From Meiothermus cerbereus DSM 11376 (GTDB taxonomy: Bacteria > Deinococcota > Deinococci > Deinococcales > Thermaceae), in assembly GCF_000620065.1 (NCBI RefSeq), contig NZ_JHVI01000011.1:42868-106867 (forward strand): 64,000 bases of DNA, given 5' to 3'. Positions within the stretch are counted from its first letter, which is position 1, and each line of letters opens with the position of its first letter. This document shows positions 9,289 to 15,868 of this stretch, one piece after another. Below the pieces are notes generated by a model. That model did not search any database. It saw only the letters and a list, made by a program, of their open reading frames with translations, and was not told the origin of the DNA. A program made the translations under genes and the position numbers.

Positions 9289-9756
9289 ATGCTGGACATT
9301 GTTCGGAACGTACCTGTTCAGACCATGCCTCTGCGGAGCTGGAATCTCTCGAGCGTAAATGATGTCTTTAGTGAGTTTGACCGGCTCTGGAACGAGGTAA
9401 CGGCTTCTTTTGGCAGCCCATTGCCCACCAGTGCCTATCCCTACGACCTTTACGAAACCGGGGACAGCCTGGTGCTGGAGATGGCGGTGCCGGGCCTGCG
9501 TAAGGACGACCTCGAGGTTCGCCTGGAGGGCAATCAACTAACCATTCGCGGCACCTACCCGCAAGCCCAGGGCACCGAGGAACGTCGCTACTGGTCGCGG
9601 GGTCTGCCGCGTGGCAGCTTTGTGCAAAGCTTTACCTTGCCCGCCTCGGTAGAGGTAGACAGGATCCAGGCCATCATCACCGATGGTCTTCTGCGTCTGA
9701 CCCTGCCCAAAGTTGAGCAGGCCCGGGTACGCAAGATTGCCATTACCTCTGCCTAG
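9289..9756 (+). CDS. Hsp20/alpha-crystallin family small heat shock protein
   Basis: 155 residues. The alpha-crystallin domain runs from about YDLYETGDSLVLEMAVPGL to the end, with conserved VPGLRKDDLEV and the GLLRLTLPK strand near the C-terminus. Such proteins form oligomers that hold unfolding proteins for refolding, which suits a thermophile. It is monocistronic, with a near-consensus promoter and a strong SD. The stop codon TAG is also the first triplet of a repeat (9754 onward). It is divergent from the ABC operon. Confidence 0.95.
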   Translation: MLDIVRNVPVQTMPLRSWNLSSVNDVFSEFDRLWNEVTASFGSPLPTSAYPYDLYETGDSLVLEMAVPGLRKDDLEVRLEGNQLTIRGTYPQAQGTEERRYWSRGLPRGSFVQSFTLPASVEVDRIQAIITDGLLRLTLPKVEQARVRKIAITSA

Positions 9757-9845
9757 AGTGCACTATAGTCATTGAGCCCGTTGCTCAAATCTCCTGCGTC
9801 TTGCCTCCCGGATGGGAGGCGACGTCTTTTGAAGATTGCTGACCC
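9754..9845 (+). repeat. TAGAG repeat family, copy A (diverged)
   Basis: Begins TAGAGTGCACT at the hsp20 stop codon, continues with CATTGAGCCC, and contains the hairpin GCCTCCC-GGAT-GGGAGGC (9803-9820) followed by GACGTCTTTTGAAG. The hairpin and the ACGTCT tail are shared with copy B at 15716. It may double as the hsp20 terminator. Confidence 0.6.
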
Positions 9846-9912
9846 CACATCCTCGAGCAGCTCCACACATGAGCAGTACGGCACCACCTGCCAACCGGCC
9901 TGGTGGAGCCGC

Positions 9913-11070
9913 TTATTTTTTGGGGTGCAGCAACCCGGCCAGCAGGGTAATCACCAGCGCTAGCCCTGCCACCACCGCAAAAGATGCCCGCAGTGAGGCG
10001 GCTTCGGCGATAAGGCCGATGGCGGGTGGCCCGGCCAGAAAGCCCAGGTAGCCCAGCGTAGCCACCGAGGCCAGGGCCACCCCCGGTTGCACCCCCGGTA
10101 TCCTTCCGGCGGCGCTGAAAACCAGTGGAAAGAGCGTGCAGTAGCCCAGCCCCACCATCACAAAGCCCAGCAGGGCAACCTCGGGGCGGCTGGTCGTGAG
10201 GGTTGCAACAAAGCCCAGCGCAGCCAGCAGGCCACCCGAGCGGGCCAGGGCCACCGGCCCAAACCGATAAATGAGGGCATCGCCGCCCAGGCGACCGACC
10301 ACCATCGCCAGCGAAAACGCCCCAAAGCCCAGCGCGGCCACTGCTTCGCTGGAGCCAACTTCTTGCTTCATGAATACTGCGCTCCAGTCGGCGACTGCGC
10401 CTTCGCCCAGGCCGGTGCAAAACACAATTAGCCCCAGGCCTAAAAGCACCCCTCTGGGCCAGACAAAGCGCGGCCCACCCGCAAGCGGTCGAACCTCGAG
10501 CAAATGCCGAATTGCCCACAACATCAGCAGCCCCGAGCCCAGGGCCATCCACACAAAAAAAGGCAGCGGGGCCATCCCAATAGCGACAGCCGCCCCCCCT
10601 AGCGCTGCGCCTACCAGGCCCCCCAGGCTAAACAGCGCGTGAAAGCTGGACATAATGGGCCGGGTATAACGTTTTTCGGCCTCCACAGCCTGGGCATTCA
10701 TGGCGATGTCCGTGGCGGCATTGGTAAAGCCAAAGACAAACAGGGCCAGGGCCAGTGTCCAGCCACTGGGGGCCAGGGCCAGCAGGGGCAGCGTGGTGCA
10801 GTTTCCCAGGGCAGCCCCTGCGAGTACCGGACGGCTACCCCAGCGGGCAATCAGCCAGCCGGTCAGGGGCATGGCCAGCACCAACCCAATGGGGGCTCCT
10901 GCCAGCACTAGGCCCAGCTCGCCGGCGCTAAGGCCCAGGTGCTGCTTGATGGCGGGAATGCGCGAAACCCAGGCGGCCAGCACCAGGCCGCAAATAAAAA
11001 AAGTCAGGTAGATGGCGGCCCGGGCCAGGGGTAGGGTATCGGGCTTAGATGGCGTGGTGCTCACCGGCAT
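9913..11070 (-). CDS. Major facilitator superfamily transporter
   Basis: A 385-residue protein with about 12 hydrophobic segments and the MFS loop 2-3 motif GWLIARWGSRPVLAG near residues 71-85. It begins AAIYLTFFICGLVLAAWVSRIPAIK, which resembles the YbjJ/FucP-like group of exporters. The substrate is unknown. ATG 11070 has AAAGGA directly adjacent, so GTG 11064 (spacing 6) may be the true start. The gene is alone and followed by the hsp20-side repeat. Confidence 0.85.
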   Translation of the reverse strand: MPVSTTPSKPDTLPLARAAIYLTFFICGLVLAAWVSRIPAIKQHLGLSAGELGLVLAGAPIGLVLAMPLTGWLIARWGSRPVLAGAALGNCTTLPLLALAPSGWTLALALFVFGFTNAATDIAMNAQAVEAEKRYTRPIMSSFHALFSLGGLVGAALGGAAVAIGMAPLPFFVWMALGSGLLMLWAIRHLLEVRPLAGGPRFVWPRGVLLGLGLIVFCTGLGEGAVADWSAVFMKQEVGSSEAVAALGFGAFSLAMVVGRLGGDALIYRFGPVALARSGGLLAALGFVATLTTSRPEVALLGFVMVGLGYCTLFPLVFSAAGRIPGVQPGVALASVATLGYLGFLAGPPAIGLIAEAASLRASFAVVAGLALVITLLAGLLHPKK

Positions 11071-11142
11071 TCCTTTCGCGTACCAGCGCTGGGTGTGGGT
11101 GCTGCTAGCGGTCTTCGCTACCTGCTTTGGCGGCCTTACAGC

Positions 11143-11655
11143 CTATGGCCCCGCGGTGCGGGTCAGTTTTTCGATGAGGGCGCGATGCTGTGGGAATTGG
11201 CGGGCCAGTTCCTCGCGCCGGGCCAGTTCAAAGTCGGCAAAGTCGAAGGCGGGGGCCATGGTGCAGCCCACCAGCGCAAAGGTCTCGGGGGTATCCAAGC
11301 TGGCGGCAAACCAGCAACCGGCAGGAACCACAGCCTGGAAGCAGTGCCCCTGGCTGGGATCGGGGCCCAGGCGCAGGCGCGAGAGCGCTCCTTGCGGCGA
11401 TATAAGCCACAGGCTGAGGGAGGCGCCGGTGTAAAAATGCCAGACTTCGTCGCTTTGCAGCCGGTGAAAGGCCGAGAAGTCGGGGTGTTCCAGCAAAAAG
11501 TAGATGGCGCTGGAAAAAGGCCGCTGGCCGCTGTAGCGCGGAGGCAGGTGAGGATGTGCAATGGACTCGGGGGAGAGGTAGGTCTGGCGGTAGAAGCCAC
11601 CCTCGAGGTGCGGCGCTAGCCCCAGGTGTTCCACCCAGAATTTGGCCTCAGACAT
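11143..11655 (-). CDS. Cupin_5 (DUF985) family protein
   Basis: A 170-residue cupin with HLGLAPHLEGGFYRQTYLSP at the N-terminus, the first cupin motif around FSAIYFLLEHPDFSAFHRLQSDEVWHFYTG (in pieces) and the second around LGPDPSQGHCFQAVVPAGCWFAA. Members are uncharacterised single-domain cupins related to the YML079w group. The start ATG 11655 follows AGGAGGT; a TTG two codons earlier is less likely. There is no operon partner. Confidence 0.85.
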   Translation of the reverse strand: MSEAKFWVEHLGLAPHLEGGFYRQTYLSPESIAHPHLPPRYSGQRPFSSAIYFLLEHPDFSAFHRLQSDEVWHFYTGASLSLWLISPQGALSRLRLGPDPSQGHCFQAVVPAGCWFAASLDTPETFALVGCTMAPAFDFADFELARREELARQFPQHRALIEKLTRTAGP

Positions 11656-11706
11656 GAGCAACCTCCTGCGCTGCGGGGCATGTTTCGAGGGTTGTGCTGC
11701 CGAGTT

Positions 11707-12222
11707 TTAGCGGCGGCGCCTGCCGCGCAACAAGCGGCCCGAGTCGGGCCAGATTCCATCGGCGATGAGGTGCAGCCATTGCGAGGCATAATACCCCAGC
11801 ACCAGCGCCCAGAGGATTTCCTGGGAGGGTGCTTTGAGCTGGGCTTGCAGGTTGATGTTTAGCCCCAGATAGCTCGAGATGGCCGTGAACAGCCAGTACA
11901 CCACCACGCCCATTGCGCCCAGATACAGAATCCGGGTCAGGGGGCCCACCACCCAGGTATGTGAGAGCCCCCGGTGGGCAAACATCCAGCCGTAGGGCAC
12001 CCAGAACCAGCCCAGCCAGCCCCAGCGCCCTTTGGCCCGTACCTGTTGCTCGGCCAGATCCAGGTCGGGGGTGATGAGAAAAGTGCCCAGCAAATAACTG
12101 CCCATAAAGGCTACCAGGGTGGGCTGGGAAACCTCGAGGTCTTGCTGGTAAACCCAGTAGGCGGCGGTTGCCAGCCCCAGCGCGCTTAGGTTAATGGCTT
12201 CGTGAACGCGACCCGACGGCAC
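11707..12222 (-). CDS. Predicted membrane-bound metal-dependent protein (DUF2227-like)
   Basis: 171 residues with an N-terminal HEAIN motif, then TPDLDLAEQQ and FAHRGLSHTW, a His/Asp pattern seen in YdjM-like and DUF2227 putative metal-binding membrane proteins, plus three or four hydrophobic segments. The biochemical role is unknown; related proteins are annotated as membrane-bound metal-dependent hydrolases. It is monocistronic, with its start at ATG 12222, and is divergent from the TetR gene across about 280 bp in which I see no other gene. Confidence 0.75.
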   Translation of the reverse strand: MPSGRVHEAINLSALGLATAAYWVYQQDLEVSQPTLVAFMGSYLLGTFLITPDLDLAEQQVRAKGRWGWLGWFWVPYGWMFAHRGLSHTWVVGPLTRILYLGAMGVVVYWLFTAISSYLGLNINLQAQLKAPSQEILWALVLGYYASQWLHLIADGIWPDSGRLLRGRRRR

Positions 12223-12500
12223 GCCTGTAGTTTACGGGCCAGGGCTTATGGGAGGGGTTGCTGGTAACCAATTTCGGATCCGCCCGGTCAGGCCGCAGCA
12301 GCGGGGCTGGGCGGGGTGTCAATTTTGCCTCAATCAGAACCAATGGGGTGCTTGCGGGCAAAAAACAAAAAAATCTGCAACAAGCCCGGGCCCAACTTCT
12401 TCAAAAAGCGCTGTTTTGGACGGAATTTGAATCTAAATCAGGGCCTGCGGGGGTTCCCATCTCATCTATGGGCCTTTGTTTTCTGGTACACTTTGTAGCC

Positions 12501-13064
12501 GTGACCGTGGAGGCTCGGACTGCCCCCAAACGCGAAGCGATCCTCGAGGCAACCATCCGAGTTTTAAGGAATCGGGGGTTGTCGGGCCTAAAAGTCGAGG
12601 AAGTAGCCAGGGAAGCCGAAGTCGGCAAAGGCACGGTTTATCTTTATTTCCGGGATAAACAAGACCTGCTGAAGGCGTTGGTGGAACACCATACTTTCTC
12701 CTACTACCAAAAAGTAGAGGAAGAGGTGAACCGGGATGGCTCTTTCCGCGAACGTCTGGCCGAGGTGCTGCGGCTTCGCGTGGCCTGGGTTGAGGAGTGG
12801 CGCGGTTTGTGGGCAGCAGTGGCCCGGGAGGCCCAGCCCGAGGACACCACCGGGTGGCTTAGGGGCATGCACGAGCACTACCAGCGCTTGCTGGAAAAGC
12901 TTGTACAGGAAGGCAAGGCCAGGGGTGAGGTGCGGCTCGAGCTCGACACCTGCCTGACTGCCGCCAGCATTGCCGCCCTGGCCTGTAACCCGCAGCTCGA
13001 GTTTCCACGGGAAGCCTACCTCGAGCACCTGCTCGAGGTGTTACTGAAAGGAGTGGCGTTGTGA
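12501..13064 (+). CDS. TetR/AcrR family transcriptional regulator
   Basis: About 187 residues. The N-terminal DNA-binding domain is clear: REAILEATIRVLRNRGL, then the HTH KVEEVAREAEVGKGTVYLYF and RDKQDLLKALVE. The rest is a helical ligand domain. A much longer open frame from 12258 is not needed: TACACT (12487-12492) lies 8 nt before GTG 12501, indicating a leaderless start; GTG 12507 is an alternative. It overlaps carD by 4 nt (GTGA), so the two are co-transcribed. Confidence 0.9.
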   Translation: MTVEARTAPKREAILEATIRVLRNRGLSGLKVEEVAREAEVGKGTVYLYFRDKQDLLKALVEHHTFSYYQKVEEEVNRDGSFRERLAEVLRLRVAWVEEWRGLWAAVAREAQPEDTTGWLRGMHEHYQRLLEKLVQEGKARGEVRLELDTCLTAASIAALACNPQLEFPREAYLEHLLEVLLKGVAL

Positions 13065-13555
13065 GCGAATACCGTCCAGGAGACAAGGTTGTTTTGCCGC
13101 CGTATGGTGTAGGTGTGGTGGCGGGGATCGCCCAGCGTTCGATTGCTGGTTCAGACAAATCCTATTATCAGGTGGACTTCCCCGGAACCCGCTCGAAGGC
13201 CTACGTGCCCGTAGAAGCACCGCAGACCACCCGTTTGCGTCGGGCCTTGTCGCCGGATCAGGTGGGCGAGATCCTGGCTCTGCTGCAGGAAGGCCGCCTG
13301 CCCTTGCCGCGCCAGTGGGCTGCCCGCCATCGCAAGACCACCGAGATTCTGGCCGATGGAGACCCCTTCCGTATTGCAACCCTGGCCGGTCAGCTGCGGG
13401 CCTGGGAGTTCGAGAAGGGCCTCCCCGATCTCGACCGCCAGGCCCTGCGCCGGGCCATGCACCTTTTGGCTGAAGAAATTTCCCAGGTGCTTGAAATTAC
13501 CCTCGAGGAGGCCCGCAAGCTCTTCGAAGAGTCGGTGGGCGAGAGCCTCAACTGA
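13061..13555 (+). CDS. carD: CarD/CdnL-family RNA polymerase-binding regulator
   Basis: A 164-residue protein. Its N-terminal CarD/TRCF-RID domain begins YRPGDKVVLPPYGVGVVAGI and continues through YYQVDFPGTRSKAYVPV. A helical C-terminal DNA-contacting domain includes RQALRRAMHLLAEEISQVLEI. CarD binds the RNA polymerase beta subunit and stabilises open complexes, and has been studied in Thermus. GTG 13061 overlaps the TetR stop. A strong terminator follows. Confidence 0.92.
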   Translation: MSEYRPGDKVVLPPYGVGVVAGIAQRSIAGSDKSYYQVDFPGTRSKAYVPVEAPQTTRLRRALSPDQVGEILALLQEGRLPLPRQWAARHRKTTEILADGDPFRIATLAGQLRAWEFEKGLPDLDRQALRRAMHLLAEEISQVLEITLEEARKLFEESVGESLN

Positions 13556-13578
13556 AATCATCGCAATATCTTTAGCTG

Positions 13579-13611
13579 CCGGTAGGGCTTTTGGGCCCTA
13601 CCGGTTTTTTT
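13579..13611 (+). terminator. Intrinsic terminator after carD
   Basis: CCGGTAGGGC (from 13579) pairs with GGGCCCTACCGG, forming a GC-rich stem ending at 13604, followed by seven T residues (13605-13611). It closes the tetR-carD transcript. Confidence 0.92.
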
Positions 13612-13640
13612 GTGAAGTACCGGCGCGGTGCCTGCCGTGC

Positions 13641-14870
13641 TCACGCACCGAATTTTTGCAGCTTGCCCGCGTGCGCCAGAAGCAAGGGCATCAGCTCCAC
13701 CCCGCGCAGGTGGCCCAGGCTGCCTTTAGCGGCCTCGTCTTCGGTGAAGCGTTGGGCCGGGTCGTTGCGCAGCAATGGGGCGTGCAGCAAGAGCGGTACC
13801 GGATGCCAGGAGTGGGCTTTCATCCGGCTGGGGGTGGAGTGGTCGCCGGTGATGGCCAGCACATCGGGCTTCAGGGCCAGCAGTTGCGGCAGCAGGTGGT
13901 CAAAAAGCTCTATTTTGTGTACTTTCTCGCCGAAGTTGCCATCCTCGCCGGTGGAGTCGGTCTTTTTGAAGTGCAGGTAGAAGAAATCGAAGCGCTCCCA
14001 GTTTTGCTCTAGGGCTTTCACCTTGCCCTCCGGGGCGTCTTCCACCCCCTCCACCGGCAGCACCTCCATGCCCACCAGGCTGGCCAGCCCTTTGTACATA
14101 GGGTAGCTGGCAATGCAGGCCGGTGTGAGGTGGTACACCTCAGACATCAAGGGAAAGCGGGGGCGCTCGGAGATGCCCCGGAACAAAGCGCCATTAATCT
14201 GGGGCTCGTCGGCCAGCACCTCGCGGATGCGCTCGGACAGCCGGTTGAGCACCTGGGCAGTGCGCTGGCTCTTGTGGTCGCTTTTGTCTTTGGGCTCGGC
14301 CTGTAAGGGAGGCACCCCGGTTTTCTGGGGGTCGGTGTCGGTCACCTGCTCGCCCAGCCCCTCCCCCCGCAAAATCACCACAAAGCGGTGCTCGCTTTCG
14401 GTATAGAAACGCACCTGCACGCCCTCGATCTCCTGGATGGCAGCTTTTAGCTTGCCCACCACCCGCACATTCTCGGCATCGCTGGGGCGGCCTGCCCGGC
14501 GGTCTGCTACCCGGCCCTGGGCGTCCAGGGTGGCAAAGTTGCCGCGCACCCCCACGTCGCCGTCTTGGAAGTCGGCCCCAATCCCGATGGCCGAGAGCGC
14601 CCCGCGCCCCACCAGGTACTGGAAGGGGTTGTAGCCAAAGAGCGAAAGGTGGCCGGGGCCGGAGCCAGGGGCCAGGCCGGGGTAGACCGGGGTCAAGAGC
14701 CCCAAGGCACTCTTCCCGGCTAGGGCATCGAGGTTGGGGGTGTGGGCCGCAGCCAGCTCGGTGGGGCCGCCCTGTTCCAGGGGCAGCCCGCCCACACCGT
14801 CCAGAACGACCAGCAGGATTTTGGAAGGAGTTTTTTGCACCAACTCGGCGATGATGGGAAGCATGTCCAT
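13641..14870 (-). CDS. apgM: 2,3-bisphosphoglycerate-independent phosphoglycerate mutase, archaeal-type
   Basis: A 409-residue alkaline-phosphatase-superfamily enzyme. The metal and phosphoserine region is [15 protein letters not shown] at residues 18-32, followed by [13 protein letters not shown] with the nucleophilic serine (residues 69-81). [16 protein letters not shown] and [20 protein letters not shown] provide the other metal ligands. It interconverts 3- and 2-phosphoglycerate in glycolysis. The minus-strand -10 TAGAAT (14877-14882) lies 6 nt before ATG 14870, so the mRNA is leaderless. Confidence 0.93.
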   Translation of the reverse strand: MDMLPIIAELVQKTPSKILLVVLDGVGGLPLEQGGPTELAAAHTPNLDALAGKSALGLLTPVYPGLAPGSGPGHLSLFGYNPFQYLVGRGALSAIGIGADFQDGDVGVRGNFATLDAQGRVADRRAGRPSDAENVRVVGKLKAAIQEIEGVQVRFYTESEHRFVVILRGEGLGEQVTDTDPQKTGVPPLQAEPKDKSDHKSQRTAQVLNRLSERIREVLADEPQINGALFRGISERPRFPLMSEVYHLTPACIASYPMYKGLASLVGMEVLPVEGVEDAPEGKVKALEQNWERFDFFYLHFKKTDSTGEDGNFGEKVHKIELFDHLLPQLLALKPDVLAITGDHSTPSRMKAHSWHPVPLLLHAPLLRNDPAQRFTEDEAAKGSLGHLRGVELMPLLLAHAGKLQKFGA

Positions 14871-14948
14871 GCGCCTATTCTACCGATACATTCCATTGGT
14901 ACCGCCGTGGGCATGCGCCACATTATCTGGTGACAAAATAACCAGGTC

Positions 14949-15111
14949 TGGCATAACGGGTGTTCCCTGAGCCTGTCGAAGGGAGCATCATGTGATGGAT
15001 GCCCGTGGGGTCAGCCGTCTGCAGAACGGTAGCTGCGACATTGGGGCAGTGGAACGCCAGCCTTAGAAACCTGCTTCCGTCCCCCTGCGCTCCCAGGAAG
15101 CGCAGTTTTTT
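14949..15111 (+). ncRNA. Candidate structured small RNA with terminator
   Basis: In the 302-bp gap between apgM and the acetyltransferase, GGTGTTCC (14959-14966) can pair with GGAACGCC (15051-15058), with CTGGC and GCCAG extending the stem on the outside. Inside are TCCCT/AGGGA and GCATC/GATGC hairpins. At 15085-15105 CTGCGCT pairs with AGCGCAG, followed by TTTTTT, a good plus-strand terminator with no plus-strand gene in front of it. No known RNA family was recognised and the promoter is unclear. Confidence 0.35.
15085..15111 (+). terminator. Intrinsic terminator not associated with a coding gene
   Basis: Stem CTGCGCT / AGCGCAG (15085-15105) with six T residues at 15106-15111. The nearest plus-strand coding gene is 1.5 kb upstream, so it probably ends the small RNA candidate described above. 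Confidence 0.7.
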
Positions 15112-15172
15112 GTGGGTTCAAACCGAAAGGGTTTTCGTGGCCGGTCGAACAAGCCAGGCGATGTGTTGCCAG

Positions 15173-15703
15173 CTAGTAATAGATGGGGGGCCGGCTCGAC
15201 ATCCACTCCTCGGGCAGCAGGCTGTACATGTAGAAGTCCCAGGGCTCCCCGCGAATCCAGCGCCAGCGGCGCAAAAGCCCCTCGCGCTGGAAGCCCAGCT
15301 TTTCCAGCGCCCGCTGCGAGCGGGGGTTGTGCACATGCACAATGGCCTGAATACGGCGCAGATCCCAGGGCCCAAAAGCAAAATCGAACAGCACCACCTT
15401 GGCCTCGGTGTTGAGGCCGGTTCCCCAGTAGGGCCGCCCCAGCCAGGTCTCGGTCTCGCCTAGCTTGTTGGGCCAGTCCAGGTGCAGCCCAATCACGCCC
15501 GCTGGGCTGCCCCCGACCTCGATGATGAAAAAACCCTCCTTGGTCTGCAAATGCTCCAGGTACTGGTAGGTTTCGCCCAGGTGCTGGTGGGGGTTCCAGT
15601 ACACAAAGGGGGCCAGCTCAGGGTCGGACATCAGAGCAAACAGGGCCTCGGCGTCCTCTGGGCGTGGGGGGCGGAGTAGCAGGCGGGGGCCGCGCAGTTC
15701 CAT
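15173..15703 (-). CDS. GNAT family N-acetyltransferase (RimJ/RimL-like)
   Basis: 176 residues of the RimJ/RimL group: LRGPRLLLRPPRPEDAEALF at the N-terminus, the acetyl-CoA region GRPYWGTGLNTEAK near residues 90-103, and HVHNPRSQRALEKLGFQREG. Such enzymes acetylate ribosomal or other small-molecule or protein amines; the substrate cannot be told. The minus-strand -10 TATGCT (15712-15717) is 8 nt before ATG 15703. TAGAG repeat copy B overlaps that -10 box. Confidence 0.88.
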   Translation of the reverse strand: MELRGPRLLLRPPRPEDAEALFALMSDPELAPFVYWNPHQHLGETYQYLEHLQTKEGFFIIEVGGSPAGVIGLHLDWPNKLGETETWLGRPYWGTGLNTEAKVVLFDFAFGPWDLRRIQAIVHVHNPRSQRALEKLGFQREGLLRRWRWIRGEPWDFYMYSLLPEEWMSSRPPIYY

Positions 15704-15715
15704 GTGCTTTTAGCA

Positions 15716-15821
15716 TAGAGCACTCTTCATAATCATTGAGCCCCCTACCAACTTGATGGCTATGCTCTGCACAGCACAGTGGCCTCCCGGATGGGAGGCC
15801 ACGTCTGTGAAGGGTGCGATA
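15716..15821 (+). repeat. TAGAG repeat family, copy B (full length)
   Basis: 106 bp with imperfect inverted ends TAGAGCACTCTTCA and TGAAGGGTGCGATA (reverse complement TATCGCACCCTTCA). It contains an internal perfect hairpin GGCCTCCC-GGAT-GGGAGGCC at 15781-15800 and CATTGAGCCCC near the left end. Shared ends and hairpin link it to copies at 9754 and 53388. Confidence 0.7.
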
Positions 15822-15823
15822 CG

Positions 15824-15849
15824 AAAAAAGACCCGCCGAAGCGGGTCTT
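15824..15849 (-). terminator. Intrinsic terminator of the subtilase gene
   Basis: On the minus strand AGACCCGC-TTCG-GCGGGTCT is followed by a run of T residues (A run at 15824-15828 on the plus strand). It lies 20 nt past the subtilase stop codon. Confidence 0.93.
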
Positions 15850-15868
15850 CTGTTGCAGGTTGCTGGTT

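Noticed and set aside
12258..12500. An 81-codon N-terminal extension of the TetR protein
   Set aside because: The -10 box TACACT and the start of the TetR fold indicate initiation at GTG 12501; the extension has no coding character.
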